Of a stretch of DNA of 64,000 nucleotides, positions 42,485 through 51,583 are shown piece after piece (position 1 is the stretch's first letter; every line of letters starts with the position of its first letter). The notes below the pieces were generated by a model. The model had not been told where the DNA came from, made no database searches, and worked only from the letters and a program-made list of their open reading frames with translations. The translations under genes were made by a program, and so were the position numbers. Origin of the DNA: Lachnospiraceae bacterium (GTDB lineage: Bacteria > Bacillota > Clostridia > Lachnospirales > Lachnospiraceae). The DNA is taken from the NCBI GenBank assembly GCA_028689655.1, contig JAQVCT010000004.1:62001-126000 (forward strand), written 5' to 3'.

Positions 42485-43324
42485 CTACATGGCAATGCTT
42501 TTATCCAAAAGTCTGATATAATCAATGGCCTGTTTGGCATATTGATCCATCAAATCTGATCTTGTATCCATTTCCACTGCTGCATATGGATTTGATACCT
42601 TGTACATAAATTCCATTGTCAGAGAACCTTTGTACCCGATACTTTTCAAGACACGCAGAATTTCCTTAAAGTCCGTCTGACCCATTCCAGCCGCTTCCCT
42701 TGTGTTGTCGGCAATGTGTACATGAAGTAACTTTTCTTTTGCTGCATAGATGCTGTCAATACTGCTGCGCTCTTCGATATTCATGTGAAAAAGATCTGCC
42801 ATAACGCCGACTGCGGGATGATTTATCTCATCAATAAGTTGAAGTGCGTCAGGAATCGTATTAATAAAATACGTTTCATATCGGTTTATTGTTTCTATAG
42901 CGAGCTTTATGCCCTTTTCTTTCGCATAATCAGCAGCGACACGCAAGTTATTGATTACGTTCTCTCTAAGTTCTTCCATACTTTTCCCCTTCGGCTTCAC
43001 CGTTCTGCCTACCGGAGACGGTACTACGATTATGATCTCAGCACCTACTTTTACAGCGAAGTCTACACTGTCTCTTAAATATTGAATTGCCTTTTCTCCA
43101 GTGTCCCCACTGGCGGTAAGATCTCTTTCGTCATTATATATTCCGCATAACGAGTGACATTTCAGTCCATATTGATTCATTAATGCCACACAGACTTCCG
43201 CATCCAACGTATAAGGTTCTGCCGCAAATTCTACCTCATCATACCCATAACGATTCAATCTCTCAAAGCTTCTATCCATGCTTTCATTCCCGACCACCCA
43301 TTGTGTCATTCCAATCGATAACAT
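42485..43324 (-). CDS. Sugar phosphate isomerase/epimerase (ketose 3-epimerase-like)
   Basis: A 279-residue TIM-barrel of the xylose-isomerase-like fold. Metal and substrate residues of the tagatose/allulose 3-epimerase group can be seen: Glu in LAIETINRYETYFINT, Asp and His in GVMADLFHMNIEE, His and Arg in HVHIADNTREAAGMG, and Glu in SLTMEFMYKV. It would epimerise a ketose at C3 using Mn2+ or Co2+. Last gene of the ABC/oxidoreductase operon. A related but different barrel is encoded earlier in the operon. Confidence 0.87.
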   Translation of the reverse strand: MLSIGMTQWVVGNESMDRSFERLNRYGYDEVEFAAEPYTLDAEVCVALMNQYGLKCHSLCGIYNDERDLTASGDTGEKAIQYLRDSVDFAVKVGAEIIIVVPSPVGRTVKPKGKSMEELRENVINNLRVAADYAKEKGIKLAIETINRYETYFINTIPDALQLIDEINHPAVGVMADLFHMNIEERSSIDSIYAAKEKLLHVHIADNTREAAGMGQTDFKEILRVLKSIGYKGSLTMEFMYKVSNPYAAVEMDTRSDLMDQYAKQAIDYIRLLDKSIAM

Positions 43325-43371
43325 ATTGCTCCTTTCCCGTTCTTAATGTGTACAAAAAATAATTTTTACTC

Positions 43372-44340
43372 TTAATTTTTATTTGCCATGGTGTAATTAC
43401 GAATGGCAGTAATAGCCAGTGCCATAATTATGATAATACCATAAATCATATATTCATAGAACGCATTGATATGTAACATATTAATAGCGGTGGATATCAT
43501 GCTTAATAAGATAACACCTACAAAGGTACCAACTACACCACCTTTTCCACCATTGATTGATGATCCGCCAATGACAACAGCACCAATTGCCTCTGTTTCC
43601 ATTCCATAACCAGTGGTAGCCTGTGCTGCACTGATTCTTGAGAGCATCACCATACTTGCGATTCCCACCAGTACACCGCTGATGGCAAAAAATTTAATTT
43701 TATTTAATTTGACATTTAATCCGGAAATATACGCCGCCCTTTGATTTGTTCCTATTGCATATACCTGTCTGCCGGTTCTGGTATGTTTTAATATATAGTA
43801 GGTCACTGCAAAACCCAGAAAAAGAATCACGTAGAGAAAGGGAACGATTCCGAATATACGATAGGAAGCAATGGATCTGTAATTGCCATATAATGTCTGC
43901 ATATATCCATTGGTGATCAGTAACGCAATGCTATAAAAAATGTTTTGTGTTGCCAATGTAACAACAAATGAAGGAGCATTAAATGCCACCGTAAACACAC
44001 CATTTAGAACGGAACATGCGACACATATTAATATTCCTAATACGGAGACAAGAACCGGATTCATTCCCGCATTTAGCATAAGTGCCATGGAGCACATAGC
44101 CAATCCAACCATTCGACCCGTTGAGATATCAAAATGTCCTGATATGACAAGGATCGTTGCTCCTGCTGAAACAAGCCCCAGGCCTGCCGCCTGTCCCAAT
44201 ATACTGTTAATCGTAACCCATGTAAGGAACTTGCCGTTCATCGAATTTGTTACAACCGCTACTATAATAATAAGCACTAAAAGTATAAATGGTTGAGAAG
44301 TAATTATTTTCAACGCACCGGATTTACTACTTTTTTTCAT
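43372..44340 (-). CDS. Sugar ABC transporter permease (RbsC-like)
   Basis: A 322-residue BPD_transp_2 permease of the ribose/xylose class: FDISTGRMVGLAMCSMALML, PSFVVTLATQNIFYSIALLI, VYAIGTNQRAAYISGLNVKL (coupling loop) and AVVIGGSSINGGKGGVVGTF. It forms the homodimeric channel for the sugar importer of this operon. I start at the ATG with GGAGG upstream; the longer frame adds 12 residues with no ribosome site. Confidence 0.92.
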   Translation of the reverse strand: MKKSSKSGALKIITSQPFILLVLIIIVAVVTNSMNGKFLTWVTINSILGQAAGLGLVSAGATILVISGHFDISTGRMVGLAMCSMALMLNAGMNPVLVSVLGILICVACSVLNGVFTVAFNAPSFVVTLATQNIFYSIALLITNGYMQTLYGNYRSIASYRIFGIVPFLYVILFLGFAVTYYILKHTRTGRQVYAIGTNQRAAYISGLNVKLNKIKFFAISGVLVGIASMVMLSRISAAQATTGYGMETEAIGAVVIGGSSINGGKGGVVGTFVGVILLSMISTAINMLHINAFYEYMIYGIIIIMALAITAIRNYTMANKN

Positions 44341-44365
44341 TTTACACCTCCACAAGCAGCTTGTC

Positions 44366-45844
44366 TTAATATCCAAGATACTTTCTCATTAATTTATCCT
44401 CACTTGTATCCTGTGAGTTTACAACTTCCACCAATTTTCCAGAACACATAACACCGATTCTGTCACTCATCGATAATAGTTCCGGCATATCCGAAGAAAT
44501 TAAGATCACAAATTTGTCATGTTTTGCTATATTAAGCATATGTTCATATATTTCTTCTTTTGCACCGATATCAACACCCTTTGTGGGCTCATCAAAGATA
44601 TAAACATCTCCATCATCAATTGTACACCTTGCAATAATCGTTTTCTGTTGATTACCTCCCGAAAGATTTGAGACAAGCGCCTCCTGATCTACCGTTTTGA
44701 CTCTGTACGCTGCAATACTTTGATTCGCTGTCTCTTTCTCTTTTTTGAGATTTATCATTTCACGCTTTTCATTATGCGTTATCATAATATTTTCTCTTAC
44801 CGAACGCATCAGCAGAAGTCCTTCCCCTTTTCGATCTTCTGAAATCATAAAAATTCCTTTATTCAAAGCATCCTTTGGTGTTCTGGGTGTTATTTCCTTA
44901 TCATTAAGATACAATTTTCCATTTGTTTTCTTGTCCAATCCATAGATCATTCGTACCAAATCCGTACGCCCTGCACCGATCAGTCCGCCAAAACCGAATA
45001 CTTCACCCGATCTGATCTCCAGGCATATATCATGTACGTTCCTTTTATTATCATAATGATCAATCTTTAATACTCTTTTTCCAGTAGGAAAATATTCTCT
45101 TTTGTAAAAATTAGAAGCATCCCTTCCAATCATATCATTTATAATCTGATCCGGTGTTGTTTCTTCTTTGCTTCGCACTACTACCTGCACACCATCTTTC
45201 AATACCAGAAATGTATTACCCACATCAAAAAGTTCATCAATAAAGTGAGAGATATAAATAATTCCAATTTTCTGAGATGACAGACCTTTTACCAGTTCAA
45301 GTAATGTCTTTTTTTCCTTATCACCAAGTGAAGCTGTTGGTTCATCAAGAATTAGAATCTTCGCCTCATTTTGTAAAGCTTTTACTATTTGAACACACTG
45401 TTTCTGTGCGGTCGAAAGATTGGAAAGCATATCATCACCGTGAATATCCTCCAGATGAAGTTTTTCAATCAGCCGATTGGTTCTATCCACCTGTTCCTTT
45501 GTATTGATTGCTCCCATTCTATTTATTATTTCACGTCCCAGAAAAACATTGTCCGCTACCGTAAGGTTTTCAATGAGATCTATTTCCTGATAAATAGTAG
45601 CCACCCCAATGTCAATAATCTGTTTCGGACTGGTACTCTCATACTTCTTTCCAAAATATACGACCTCTCCACTATTTGCCTGAATATCCCCGGCAATTAT
45701 TTTGATTAATGTAGATTTTCCTGCCCCATTCTCTCCTACAAAGCAGAGTACTTCTCCTGCTGATAGAGAAATATTAACATCCTTTAAAACCTGAACGCCT
45801 GAATACGATTTTGATACATTCTTTATCTCTAACAATTTTTCCAT
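44366..45844 (-). CDS. Sugar ABC transporter ATP-binding protein (RbsA-like)
   Basis: A double-ABC ATPase of about 492 residues. The first half has Walker A GENGAGKSTLIKIIAGD, GVATIYQEIDLIENLTVADN, and Walker B ILILDEPTASLGDKE; its signature LSTAQKQ is the usual sugar-type variant. The second half has GLIGAGRTDLVRMIYG, ISEDRKGEGLLL, signature LSGGNQQKTIIA and IFDEPTKGVDIGAKEEIYE. It drives uptake with the permease encoded 25 bases downstream. GGTGGAA precedes the chosen ATG; another in-frame ATG lies 15 bases upstream. Confidence 0.92.
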   Translation of the reverse strand: MEKLLEIKNVSKSYSGVQVLKDVNISLSAGEVLCFVGENGAGKSTLIKIIAGDIQANSGEVVYFGKKYESTSPKQIIDIGVATIYQEIDLIENLTVADNVFLGREIINRMGAINTKEQVDRTNRLIEKLHLEDIHGDDMLSNLSTAQKQCVQIVKALQNEAKILILDEPTASLGDKEKKTLLELVKGLSSQKIGIIYISHFIDELFDVGNTFLVLKDGVQVVVRSKEETTPDQIINDMIGRDASNFYKREYFPTGKRVLKIDHYDNKRNVHDICLEIRSGEVFGFGGLIGAGRTDLVRMIYGLDKKTNGKLYLNDKEITPRTPKDALNKGIFMISEDRKGEGLLLMRSVRENIMITHNEKREMINLKKEKETANQSIAAYRVKTVDQEALVSNLSGGNQQKTIIARCTIDDGDVYIFDEPTKGVDIGAKEEIYEHMLNIAKHDKFVILISSDMPELLSMSDRIGVMCSGKLVEVVNSQDTSEDKLMRKYLGY

Positions 45845-45923
45845 ATTTCCACCACTCATTCCTAATTCTTGATAAAGAATCCGCTTTTAATTTATAAATC
45901 CACTGTCTCATTATTCATATTAT

Positions 45924-45951
45924 GAGCCGCTACATAGAAATGTAGCAGCTC
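45924..45951 (-). other. Intercistronic hairpin after the sugar-binding lipoprotein gene
   Basis: GAGC-C-GCTACAT pairs with ATGTAGC-A-GCTC around AGAA (11 pairs, one mismatch). It is not followed by a T-run, so it more likely protects the 3' end of the binding-protein message or slows polymerase than terminates. The position matches the hairpin in the nucleoside operon. Confidence 0.55.
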
Positions 45952-45972
45952 AAATATAGTTCTGCAATTATC

Positions 45973-47067
45973 TTATTTTAAATACTTTTCATATTCTGAG
46001 AAGTTTGACACAATCACTTTTGACCATGCTTCTTCATCTACTGCCCAGGGAATTACCACCTCTGGATTCTCCACCATATCAGGTGATACTGCTGCGATAG
46101 GACAGCTGATATACTGATTAGGCTCTTTTCCATTCGTAATAGAATCTACTGCTGCAAAAACTGCAACTGCACCTTCAAGTCCCGGGGAAGAGGAAACTGT
46201 AAATTCCAGAGCACCCTCCTGCATAAGCTTGATTCCCGTATCAGAACCATTCTGTGCAAATACATGATATTGATCAGCAACACCCAAATCCTGTAATCTT
46301 GTAACGATTGCAGCTGCACAATCTTCATTAATGGTACCAATCAATGAGAATTCAAGTCCCGAATTTACTAAATCCTCCGCAGCATTTGCTGCCGTTTCCG
46401 GATCATACTGGCCATATCTGACATCAACCAGTTTATTCTTTCCAGATGCTTCGGTTGCCTCTCTCAAACTCTTTTCAAGCGTCTGGCATACTACACTGTC
46501 CTCCGTACCACTGATAAATACATAGTCTTCTCCAGAATATGCCTTATCCATCCACTCCTGATACATAGCCCCCATACCGGCCCAGTCAAAATCAACAGAT
46601 GCCGTAAGCTCCACATCGTGATTCTTCATAACACCGCACGCATCAAATACTACACAGCCTATTCCTGCTTCTTTACACTTTTCGGCACAGGATACAGAAC
46701 CTGCTTCATTCCACGAAAGTGTAACGATAACATCAACGCCCTCATTGATCAGGTTGTCTATATTGGTCTGCTCCGTCTCAGAATCACGATTTGAGTTCAC
46801 TGCTATAAACTCCGCTCCAGCCTTTTCTGCTGCCCATTTAGCACCCTCTTCTGCTCTTGAATACCACGTATCCGGGCCTGGCGAGATATAGCCGATTTTC
46901 AATCCATCATCGACTTTCTCCGACTCTGTTGCTGCCTCCACTGCTGCTGTTTCACTGGTATCTGTTCGTTCTGCGCCCTCAGATGTCGTTGTTCCACCAC
47001 ATGCTGTCAGCGATGACATTACTGTTACCGCAAGTAATACTGATAATCCTTTTTTTACTAAATTCAT
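45973..47067 (-). CDS. Sugar-binding lipoprotein of ABC transporter (Peripla_BP_4)
   Basis: A 364-residue lipoprotein. Signal MNLVKKGLSVLLAVTVMSSL precedes lipobox TAC (Cys23) and a Thr/Glu-rich linker to about residue 55. The domain is of the RbsB type: KIGYISPGPDTWYSRAEEGA, NIDNLINEGVDVIVTLSWNE, GCVVFDACGV and IGTINEDCAAAIVTRLQDLG. It delivers a monosaccharide or small glycoside to the RbsA/RbsC-like pair. Unusually high Cys content (several residues) for an extracellular domain of an anaerobe. Confidence 0.93.
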   Translation of the reverse strand: MNLVKKGLSVLLAVTVMSSLTACGGTTTSEGAERTDTSETAAVEAATESEKVDDGLKIGYISPGPDTWYSRAEEGAKWAAEKAGAEFIAVNSNRDSETEQTNIDNLINEGVDVIVTLSWNEAGSVSCAEKCKEAGIGCVVFDACGVMKNHDVELTASVDFDWAGMGAMYQEWMDKAYSGEDYVFISGTEDSVVCQTLEKSLREATEASGKNKLVDVRYGQYDPETAANAAEDLVNSGLEFSLIGTINEDCAAAIVTRLQDLGVADQYHVFAQNGSDTGIKLMQEGALEFTVSSSPGLEGAVAVFAAVDSITNGKEPNQYISCPIAAVSPDMVENPEVVIPWAVDEEAWSKVIVSNFSEYEKYLK

Positions 47068-47176
47068 AATACCTTTCTCCCTTCTTAGTGATTTATTTAA
47101 CCCTATTACAAATATTTGATGTCACGCCTGCTAATGCGCCCAATCTTCATCCATAATAAGCCGGGTTCTGTTGTTA

Positions 47177-48091
47177 TTATCCGAGAAACTGTTCCACATA
47201 TTTTTTTGCCATTTTCAAGCCTTTTACCACGTCTTCTCTGCTTCCCTCAAACGCTCTGTCTTCCGCCTCAATACATGCGTATCCTTTATATCCGATATCG
47301 GTAAGCGCTGACACGAATTGTCCCCAGTGGACATCTCCAAGTCCCGGCATCTTTGGTGTCATATACTCCAGAGGATATGCTAAAATACCAGCTTTTTCTA
47401 TTTTTTTCGTTTCTATACGGATATCTTTAAAATGAATGTGGAACATTTTTTCTTTATAATCATTGATTGGCGAAATATAGTCCATTTTCTGCCATATAAA
47501 ATGAGAAGGATCAAAATTAAGTCCAAAATTATCATATGGAAGTATTTCCCATATTTTTTCCCAAAGATATGGACTTGTCATAAGATTTTGTCCCCCAGGC
47601 CATTGATCCGGTCCGAATAACATGGGACAATTCTCAATTGCAACTTTAACACCTCTATCTCTGGCGTATTCCAATATTGGAGGCCATATTATTTTAACTA
47701 ATGCGAGATTTTCTTCTACAGTTTTATTCTGGTCTCTTCCCACAAAAGTGGTAACCATATTTACGTTAAGCTTTGAACTGGCATCAATTAATGAATATAA
47801 ATGATCGATTGCTTTTTTCTGTTTCGCTTTATCTGAGTCCAATGGATTCGGATAATATGCCAGTGATGAAATTTCTACCTTTTTCTTTTTACAATACTCT
47901 TTTATATAGACTATCTTTTCGTCTGAAAGATTCTCTGTATCTATATGGCTTACCCCTGCATATCTTCTCTCCGCCTTTTCTCCAGGCCAGCATGCCAGCT
48001 CCACACATTCGAGTCCCAAATCTGCCGCTGTATCAACAACGTCTTCAAACGAATCCTGATCTAAAATTGAACTTACAAATCCCAGTTTCAT
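47177..48091 (-). CDS. Xylose-isomerase-like TIM-barrel epimerase/isomerase
   Basis: A 304-residue AP-endonuclease-2/IolE-like barrel: LGLECVELACWPGEKAERRY, ENCPMLFGPDQWPGGQNLMT (Glu metal ligand), FGLNFDPSHFIWQKMDYI (Asp/His ligands), MFHIHFKDIRIETKKIEKAG, and YKGYACIEAEDRAFEGSRED (final Glu). Resembles the YcjR-type enzymes that work with Gfo/Idh oxidoreductases on 3-keto sugars more than simple isomerases. It is placed directly after the oxidoreductase in the operon, which supports that pairing, but the substrate is not known. Confidence 0.88.
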   Translation of the reverse strand: MKLGFVSSILDQDSFEDVVDTAADLGLECVELACWPGEKAERRYAGVSHIDTENLSDEKIVYIKEYCKKKKVEISSLAYYPNPLDSDKAKQKKAIDHLYSLIDASSKLNVNMVTTFVGRDQNKTVEENLALVKIIWPPILEYARDRGVKVAIENCPMLFGPDQWPGGQNLMTSPYLWEKIWEILPYDNFGLNFDPSHFIWQKMDYISPINDYKEKMFHIHFKDIRIETKKIEKAGILAYPLEYMTPKMPGLGDVHWGQFVSALTDIGYKGYACIEAEDRAFEGSREDVVKGLKMAKKYVEQFLG

Positions 48092-48183
48092 GACTATTTC
48101 CCTTTCTTCTTAATATCTCGTTTTCTCCACGGCATTCCGTCAAACCACTGTCAGCTTTATTTGCCAATTATATCTATTGTTTC

Positions 48184-49227
48184 TTATCGATTTTCGGGAA
48201 TTGCTACAGTAACACCCCTCTCTGCCGATTCGATGCTTGCAAATACAGCTCGCATTGCTGAGAGGACACTCTTTCCAGAAATCACAGGTTCTTTATCTTC
48301 CTCCAATGCTTCTATAAATGCATCAATGATTCCTGACCTCGTCTGATTATCATTCGTCTGAATCCGGTCAATATCATACAGAATCTTTTCTCCGTCTGCT
48401 GTAATGACTTCTATCGAATACTGTGGATTATCATAGATCCTCATGATTCCCTTTGTTCCGTATAAAATAGTGGAGTTATCTTCCGAACCGTAATAAGTCC
48501 AGCTGGCTGTCATGGTCCCTATCGCTCCATTTTCCATTTGGTAAATACAGATCGCATTGTCATCCACACCAATCAGATCACCATTCAGGTCTCGCTTATG
48601 CAGTGTAACTACCTTCGCTGTAGTTTCAACAACTTTTTGTCCTGTTAAGAACTGAATCAAGTCCGTCTTATGTACACCAAGATCCGCCATGGCTCCCATT
48701 GATGCTTTTGATCTATCAAAGAACCAGCTGTTCTTTCCAGGATCAATACTCCATGTCTCTGGACCGCCGTGTCCAAATGTCGTCTTAAAAGTAATAATAT
48801 TTCCAATCACATCCTGTTCCATTAATTCTTTTGCTTTTGCATGTGCCTTCGCAAGTCTCTGGTTCTGACCGATCATAAGCTTCCTGCCCTTTTCCTCTGC
48901 TGTCTTTACCATCTTTTCACAATCTGCAATCGTAACTGCCATAGGTTTTTCACAAAGAACATCTTTACCTGCTTCTAATGCCTTTCGTGTAATCTCTGCA
49001 TGTGCATTATTTGCAACGCATACGCTTACTGCATCAATTTGGGGGTCTGACAACAAAGCTTCCACAGATTCATACGACTTTCCACCATAATTGACCGCTA
49101 TTTCCTGTGCTCTTTCCATATTGAAATCATAAAAGCCTACAAGCATTGCATTTTCGTTTGCTGCATATTCTGGAATATGTCTTGTCTGTGCTATTTTCCC
49201 ACAACCGATAATCCCTATTCTCTTCAT
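48184..49227 (-). CDS. Gfo/Idh/MocA-family oxidoreductase
   Basis: A 347-residue NAD(P)-dependent sugar or inositol dehydrogenase. Rossmann motif RIGIIGCGKIAQTRHIPEYA, then VSVCVANNAHAEITRKALEA, DVLCEKPMAV (conserved Lys) and the catalytic-helix segment GAMADLGVHKTDLIQFLTGQ with Asp and His. First gene of the operon. Together with the two TIM barrels it suggests oxidation, epimerisation and re-reduction of an imported sugar. The start was moved 60 bases inside the longest frame to the ATG with an AGGAGG site. Confidence 0.92.
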   Translation of the reverse strand: MKRIGIIGCGKIAQTRHIPEYAANENAMLVGFYDFNMERAQEIAVNYGGKSYESVEALLSDPQIDAVSVCVANNAHAEITRKALEAGKDVLCEKPMAVTIADCEKMVKTAEEKGRKLMIGQNQRLAKAHAKAKELMEQDVIGNIITFKTTFGHGGPETWSIDPGKNSWFFDRSKASMGAMADLGVHKTDLIQFLTGQKVVETTAKVVTLHKRDLNGDLIGVDDNAICIYQMENGAIGTMTASWTYYGSEDNSTILYGTKGIMRIYDNPQYSIEVITADGEKILYDIDRIQTNDNQTRSGIIDAFIEALEEDKEPVISGKSVLSAMRAVFASIESAERGVTVAIPENR

Positions 49228-49266
49228 CGTTTCCTCCTGCTTTATCTGTCTAATGATTTCTTTCAT

Positions 49267-49412
49267 TTTCTGAAATAATCTTATCATTTCATTTCTTCTT
49301 TTTCAATCCTTTGTGCAATTTTCATTTATTTACCTAATTTTTCGCCATTATTTATTGCTATTTCGCACAAATAATTTATTCTGTTTCAGAAATTCTTTCA
49401 CGTTTTCTGAAA
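49267..49412. promoter_or_regulatory. TTTCTGAAA operator candidates in the divergent region
   Basis: TTTCAGAAA (49384-49392) and TTTCTGAAA (49404-49412) form an inverted pair with an 11-base spacer. A third TTTCTGAAA lies at 49267-49275, in the leader of the oxidoreductase gene. They sit between the sugar operon and the divergent LacI-family gene. Binding by that LacI protein is inferred; the sites lack the usual central CG of LacI operators. Confidence 0.5.
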
Positions 49413-49487
49413 TACTTGTATTTTTAATGAAACTGTTCTATATTAGTAATTAAGTTCAAAGTAAAAAATTAAAAAGGAGTACACACC

Positions 49488-50495
49488 ATGGCCGACTCTC
49501 ATAAAATCACCGTGTCCCAAATCGCAAGTGAAGCAGGTGTATCCCCTGCTACTGTATCCCGCGTACTGAATCACCGGGATATTGTAAAGGAGGATACTAT
49601 CCGACAGGTAGAAAATGCAATGAATATTCTGGGGCTGCCCCTCCCGGAAGTCAATCAATCTGCTTCTAAGATACAGCCCGTTATCCTGTTAAATGTCCCT
49701 GATATCAATAATATTTTCTATACGGAGGTCATTCGTGGTGCCACTGCTTCTGCTAATGCTCACGGATGTCATCTCCTCATCAGTCAATCACCCCTTGATT
49801 ACGGTTCTGTCAGTGACTTCTACAGCCTAATCAAGAGGGTCAATGCTGCAGGTGCTATATTATTGAATCAAGTATCTGTAGAATTACTGTCTCAATTAAA
49901 TAACATTATTCCTATCATGCAGTGCTGTGAATATAACCAGGATTCCGATCTCCCCTATGTAAGCATTGATGACTGTCTGGCTGCCCAAAACGCGGTGGAA
50001 TACTTGATTTCAAGCGGGAAAAATAAAATTGCATTCGTTAATGGTCCTTTGTCCTATAAGTACGCAAGAGAAAGGCGTCGTGGATTTTTAAATGCGTTGG
50101 AACATGCAGATATTTCCACACCTTCTAACTGGATCGTGCAGCTGCCTGAAGTTAATTACGAAATGGCATATGCCGCCACCTGCCAGCTGCTCACCGGAGA
50201 TGTGATTCCCAATGCCTTTTTTGCTGCTTCCGATACCTTTGCTGCTGCTGTGATTCGCGCTGCAAAACGTTATAAATATCATGTGCCCAGAGATATTGTA
50301 GTTGTAGGATTCGATAATATCGATCTGTCTTCTATGTTCACCCCTACCATCACCACTGTAAGTCAGCCAAAATTTCAGGAAGGATTTACAGCATGCGAAA
50401 TGTTGTTAGATAAAATAGCAAATCCTCTCACTGCCACCCGTTCCATACTTTTGGACACCGAATTAGTCATTCGGGAATCTTCTAATCAAATATAA
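49488..50495 (+). CDS. LacI-family transcriptional regulator
   Basis: A 335-residue regulator: N-terminal helix-turn-helix KITVSQIASEAGVSPATVSR, hinge around residues 45-60, then a periplasmic-binding-like sensor with FYTEVIRGATASANAHGCHL, CEYNQDSDLPYVSIDDCLAA, AFVNGPLSYKYARERRRGFL and VVGFDNIDLSSMFTPTITTV. It is divergent from the sugar ABC/oxidoreductase operon, probably its repressor. AAGGAG precedes the ATG. The ligand is not deducible from the sequence. Confidence 0.93.
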   Translation: MADSHKITVSQIASEAGVSPATVSRVLNHRDIVKEDTIRQVENAMNILGLPLPEVNQSASKIQPVILLNVPDINNIFYTEVIRGATASANAHGCHLLISQSPLDYGSVSDFYSLIKRVNAAGAILLNQVSVELLSQLNNIIPIMQCCEYNQDSDLPYVSIDDCLAAQNAVEYLISSGKNKIAFVNGPLSYKYARERRRGFLNALEHADISTPSNWIVQLPEVNYEMAYAATCQLLTGDVIPNAFFAASDTFAAAVIRAAKRYKYHVPRDIVVVGFDNIDLSSMFTPTITTVSQPKFQEGFTACEMLLDKIANPLTATRSILLDTELVIRESSNQI

Positions 50496-50585
50496 AATTT
50501 TTATTGATAAAATTTTAACATTGTGCTATGATACTCACGTATTGTATCTCCAGTAAGGAGAATAATAACAGGAGGAAAATTGAAT

Positions 50586-51209
50586 ATGAAGACAAAAAAA
50601 GACACAAAATGGATGGTCAGCGTTGCACTTATGGCTGCGATCGTGATTCTGTTGGCGAATACGCCACTGGGCATGATACAGCTGCCTATCATCAAGGCAA
50701 CAACTGTACACATTCCGGTAATTATCGGTGGCATTCTCTTAGGTCCTATGGCAGGCGCTATCTTAGGAGGCGTATTTGGAATCTGCTCGCTGATCAGTAA
50801 CACCACTGCACCCACACTGTTATCCTTTGCTTTTTCACCGTTTCTAAGCACTACAGGTATCCCTGGTATGTGCAAGGCGATCTGGGTATCTGTCGGCTGT
50901 CGTATTCTCATCGGCGTTGTGGCAGGATGGTTGTGGATCTTATTTACAAAAATAAAAATGAAACCTATTCTTGGTCTCATTATTACCGGATTCGTTGGCT
51001 CCATGACAAACACAGTCTGTGTAATGGGAAGCATTTATTTCCTGTTCGCCGCACAGTATGCCGCTGCAAAAGATGTGGCACTCTCTGCTGTATTCGGTCT
51101 GGTCATGGCTACCGTAACTGCTTCTGGAATACCCGAAGCCATTGCTGCTGCAATACTGGTAGCTGCCATTGGAAAAGCGTTATTGCGTTTTTTTAGACGG
51201 TCTAATTAG
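50586..51209 (+). CDS. ECF transporter S component, probably for pantothenate
   Basis: A 207-residue membrane protein with about six helices: WMVSVALMAAIVILLANTPL, ATTVHIPVIIGGILLGPMAG, AILGGVFGICSLISNT and FVGSMTNTVCVMGSIYF. This is the ECF substrate-binding component layout (Ala/Gly-rich first helix, H-I-P-V-I-I loop). Family-level pantothenate specificity (PanT) is suggested by the two coenzyme A genes that follow, coaX and coaBC. It would need the shared EcfA/EcfT module, which is not in the window. GGAGG lies 10 bases before this ATG; a TTG two codons upstream is an alternative. Confidence 0.78.
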   Translation: MKTKKDTKWMVSVALMAAIVILLANTPLGMIQLPIIKATTVHIPVIIGGILLGPMAGAILGGVFGICSLISNTTAPTLLSFAFSPFLSTTGIPGMCKAIWVSVGCRILIGVVAGWLWILFTKIKMKPILGLIITGFVGSMTNTVCVMGSIYFLFAAQYAAAKDVALSAVFGLVMATVTASGIPEAIAAAILVAAIGKALLRFFRRSN

Positions 51210-51250
51210 ATTTGGAACGGGTTGCCGCACGGGCAATCCGTTTTTTGGAT

Positions 51251-51568
51251 TAACAATGAGCCAAATAACTGTTGATCGTGCTTGCACGAAGAAGCAGCTA
51301 TCTGGCGAATGTCCTTCATGAGTGCAGCCTGCGTAACGAATGCAGATTAACAATGAGCCGAATAACTGCTGATCGTGCTTGCACGAAGAAGCAGCTATCT
51401 GGCGAATGTCCTTCATGAGTGCAGCCTGCGTAACGAATGAAGAGTAACAATGAGCCGAATAACTGCTGATCGTGCTTGCACGAAGAAGCAGCTATCTGGC
51501 GAATGTCCTTCATGAGTGCAGCCTGCGTAACGAATGAAGTGAATGTGGCGAATGAAGTGTAACAATGA
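51251..51568. repeat. 97-bp tandem repeat between the ECF gene and coaX
   Basis: Units begin TAACAATGAGCC at 51251, 51348 and 51445, exactly 97 bases apart. A fourth start, TAACAATGA, at 51560 runs into the coaX ribosome site. Each unit holds CGTGCTTGCACG (a short hairpin), AAGAAGCAGCTATCTGGCGA, ATGTCCTTCATGAGTGCAGC and CTGCGTAACGAATG; the copies are nearly identical with a few substitutions. The minus strand is open across the array and gives repeated MKDIRQIAASSCKHDQQLFG, but without ribosome sites. No other gene is seen in the 374-base gap. Confidence 0.92.
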
Positions 51569-51583
51569 AAGGTAGGATATAAT

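Noticed and set aside
51251..51568. Possible CRISPR array or repeat protein (minus-strand MKDIRQIAASS frames) before coaX
   Set aside because: The 97-bp units are identical end to end with no spacers, and the minus frames have no ribosome sites and overlap the start of coaX.
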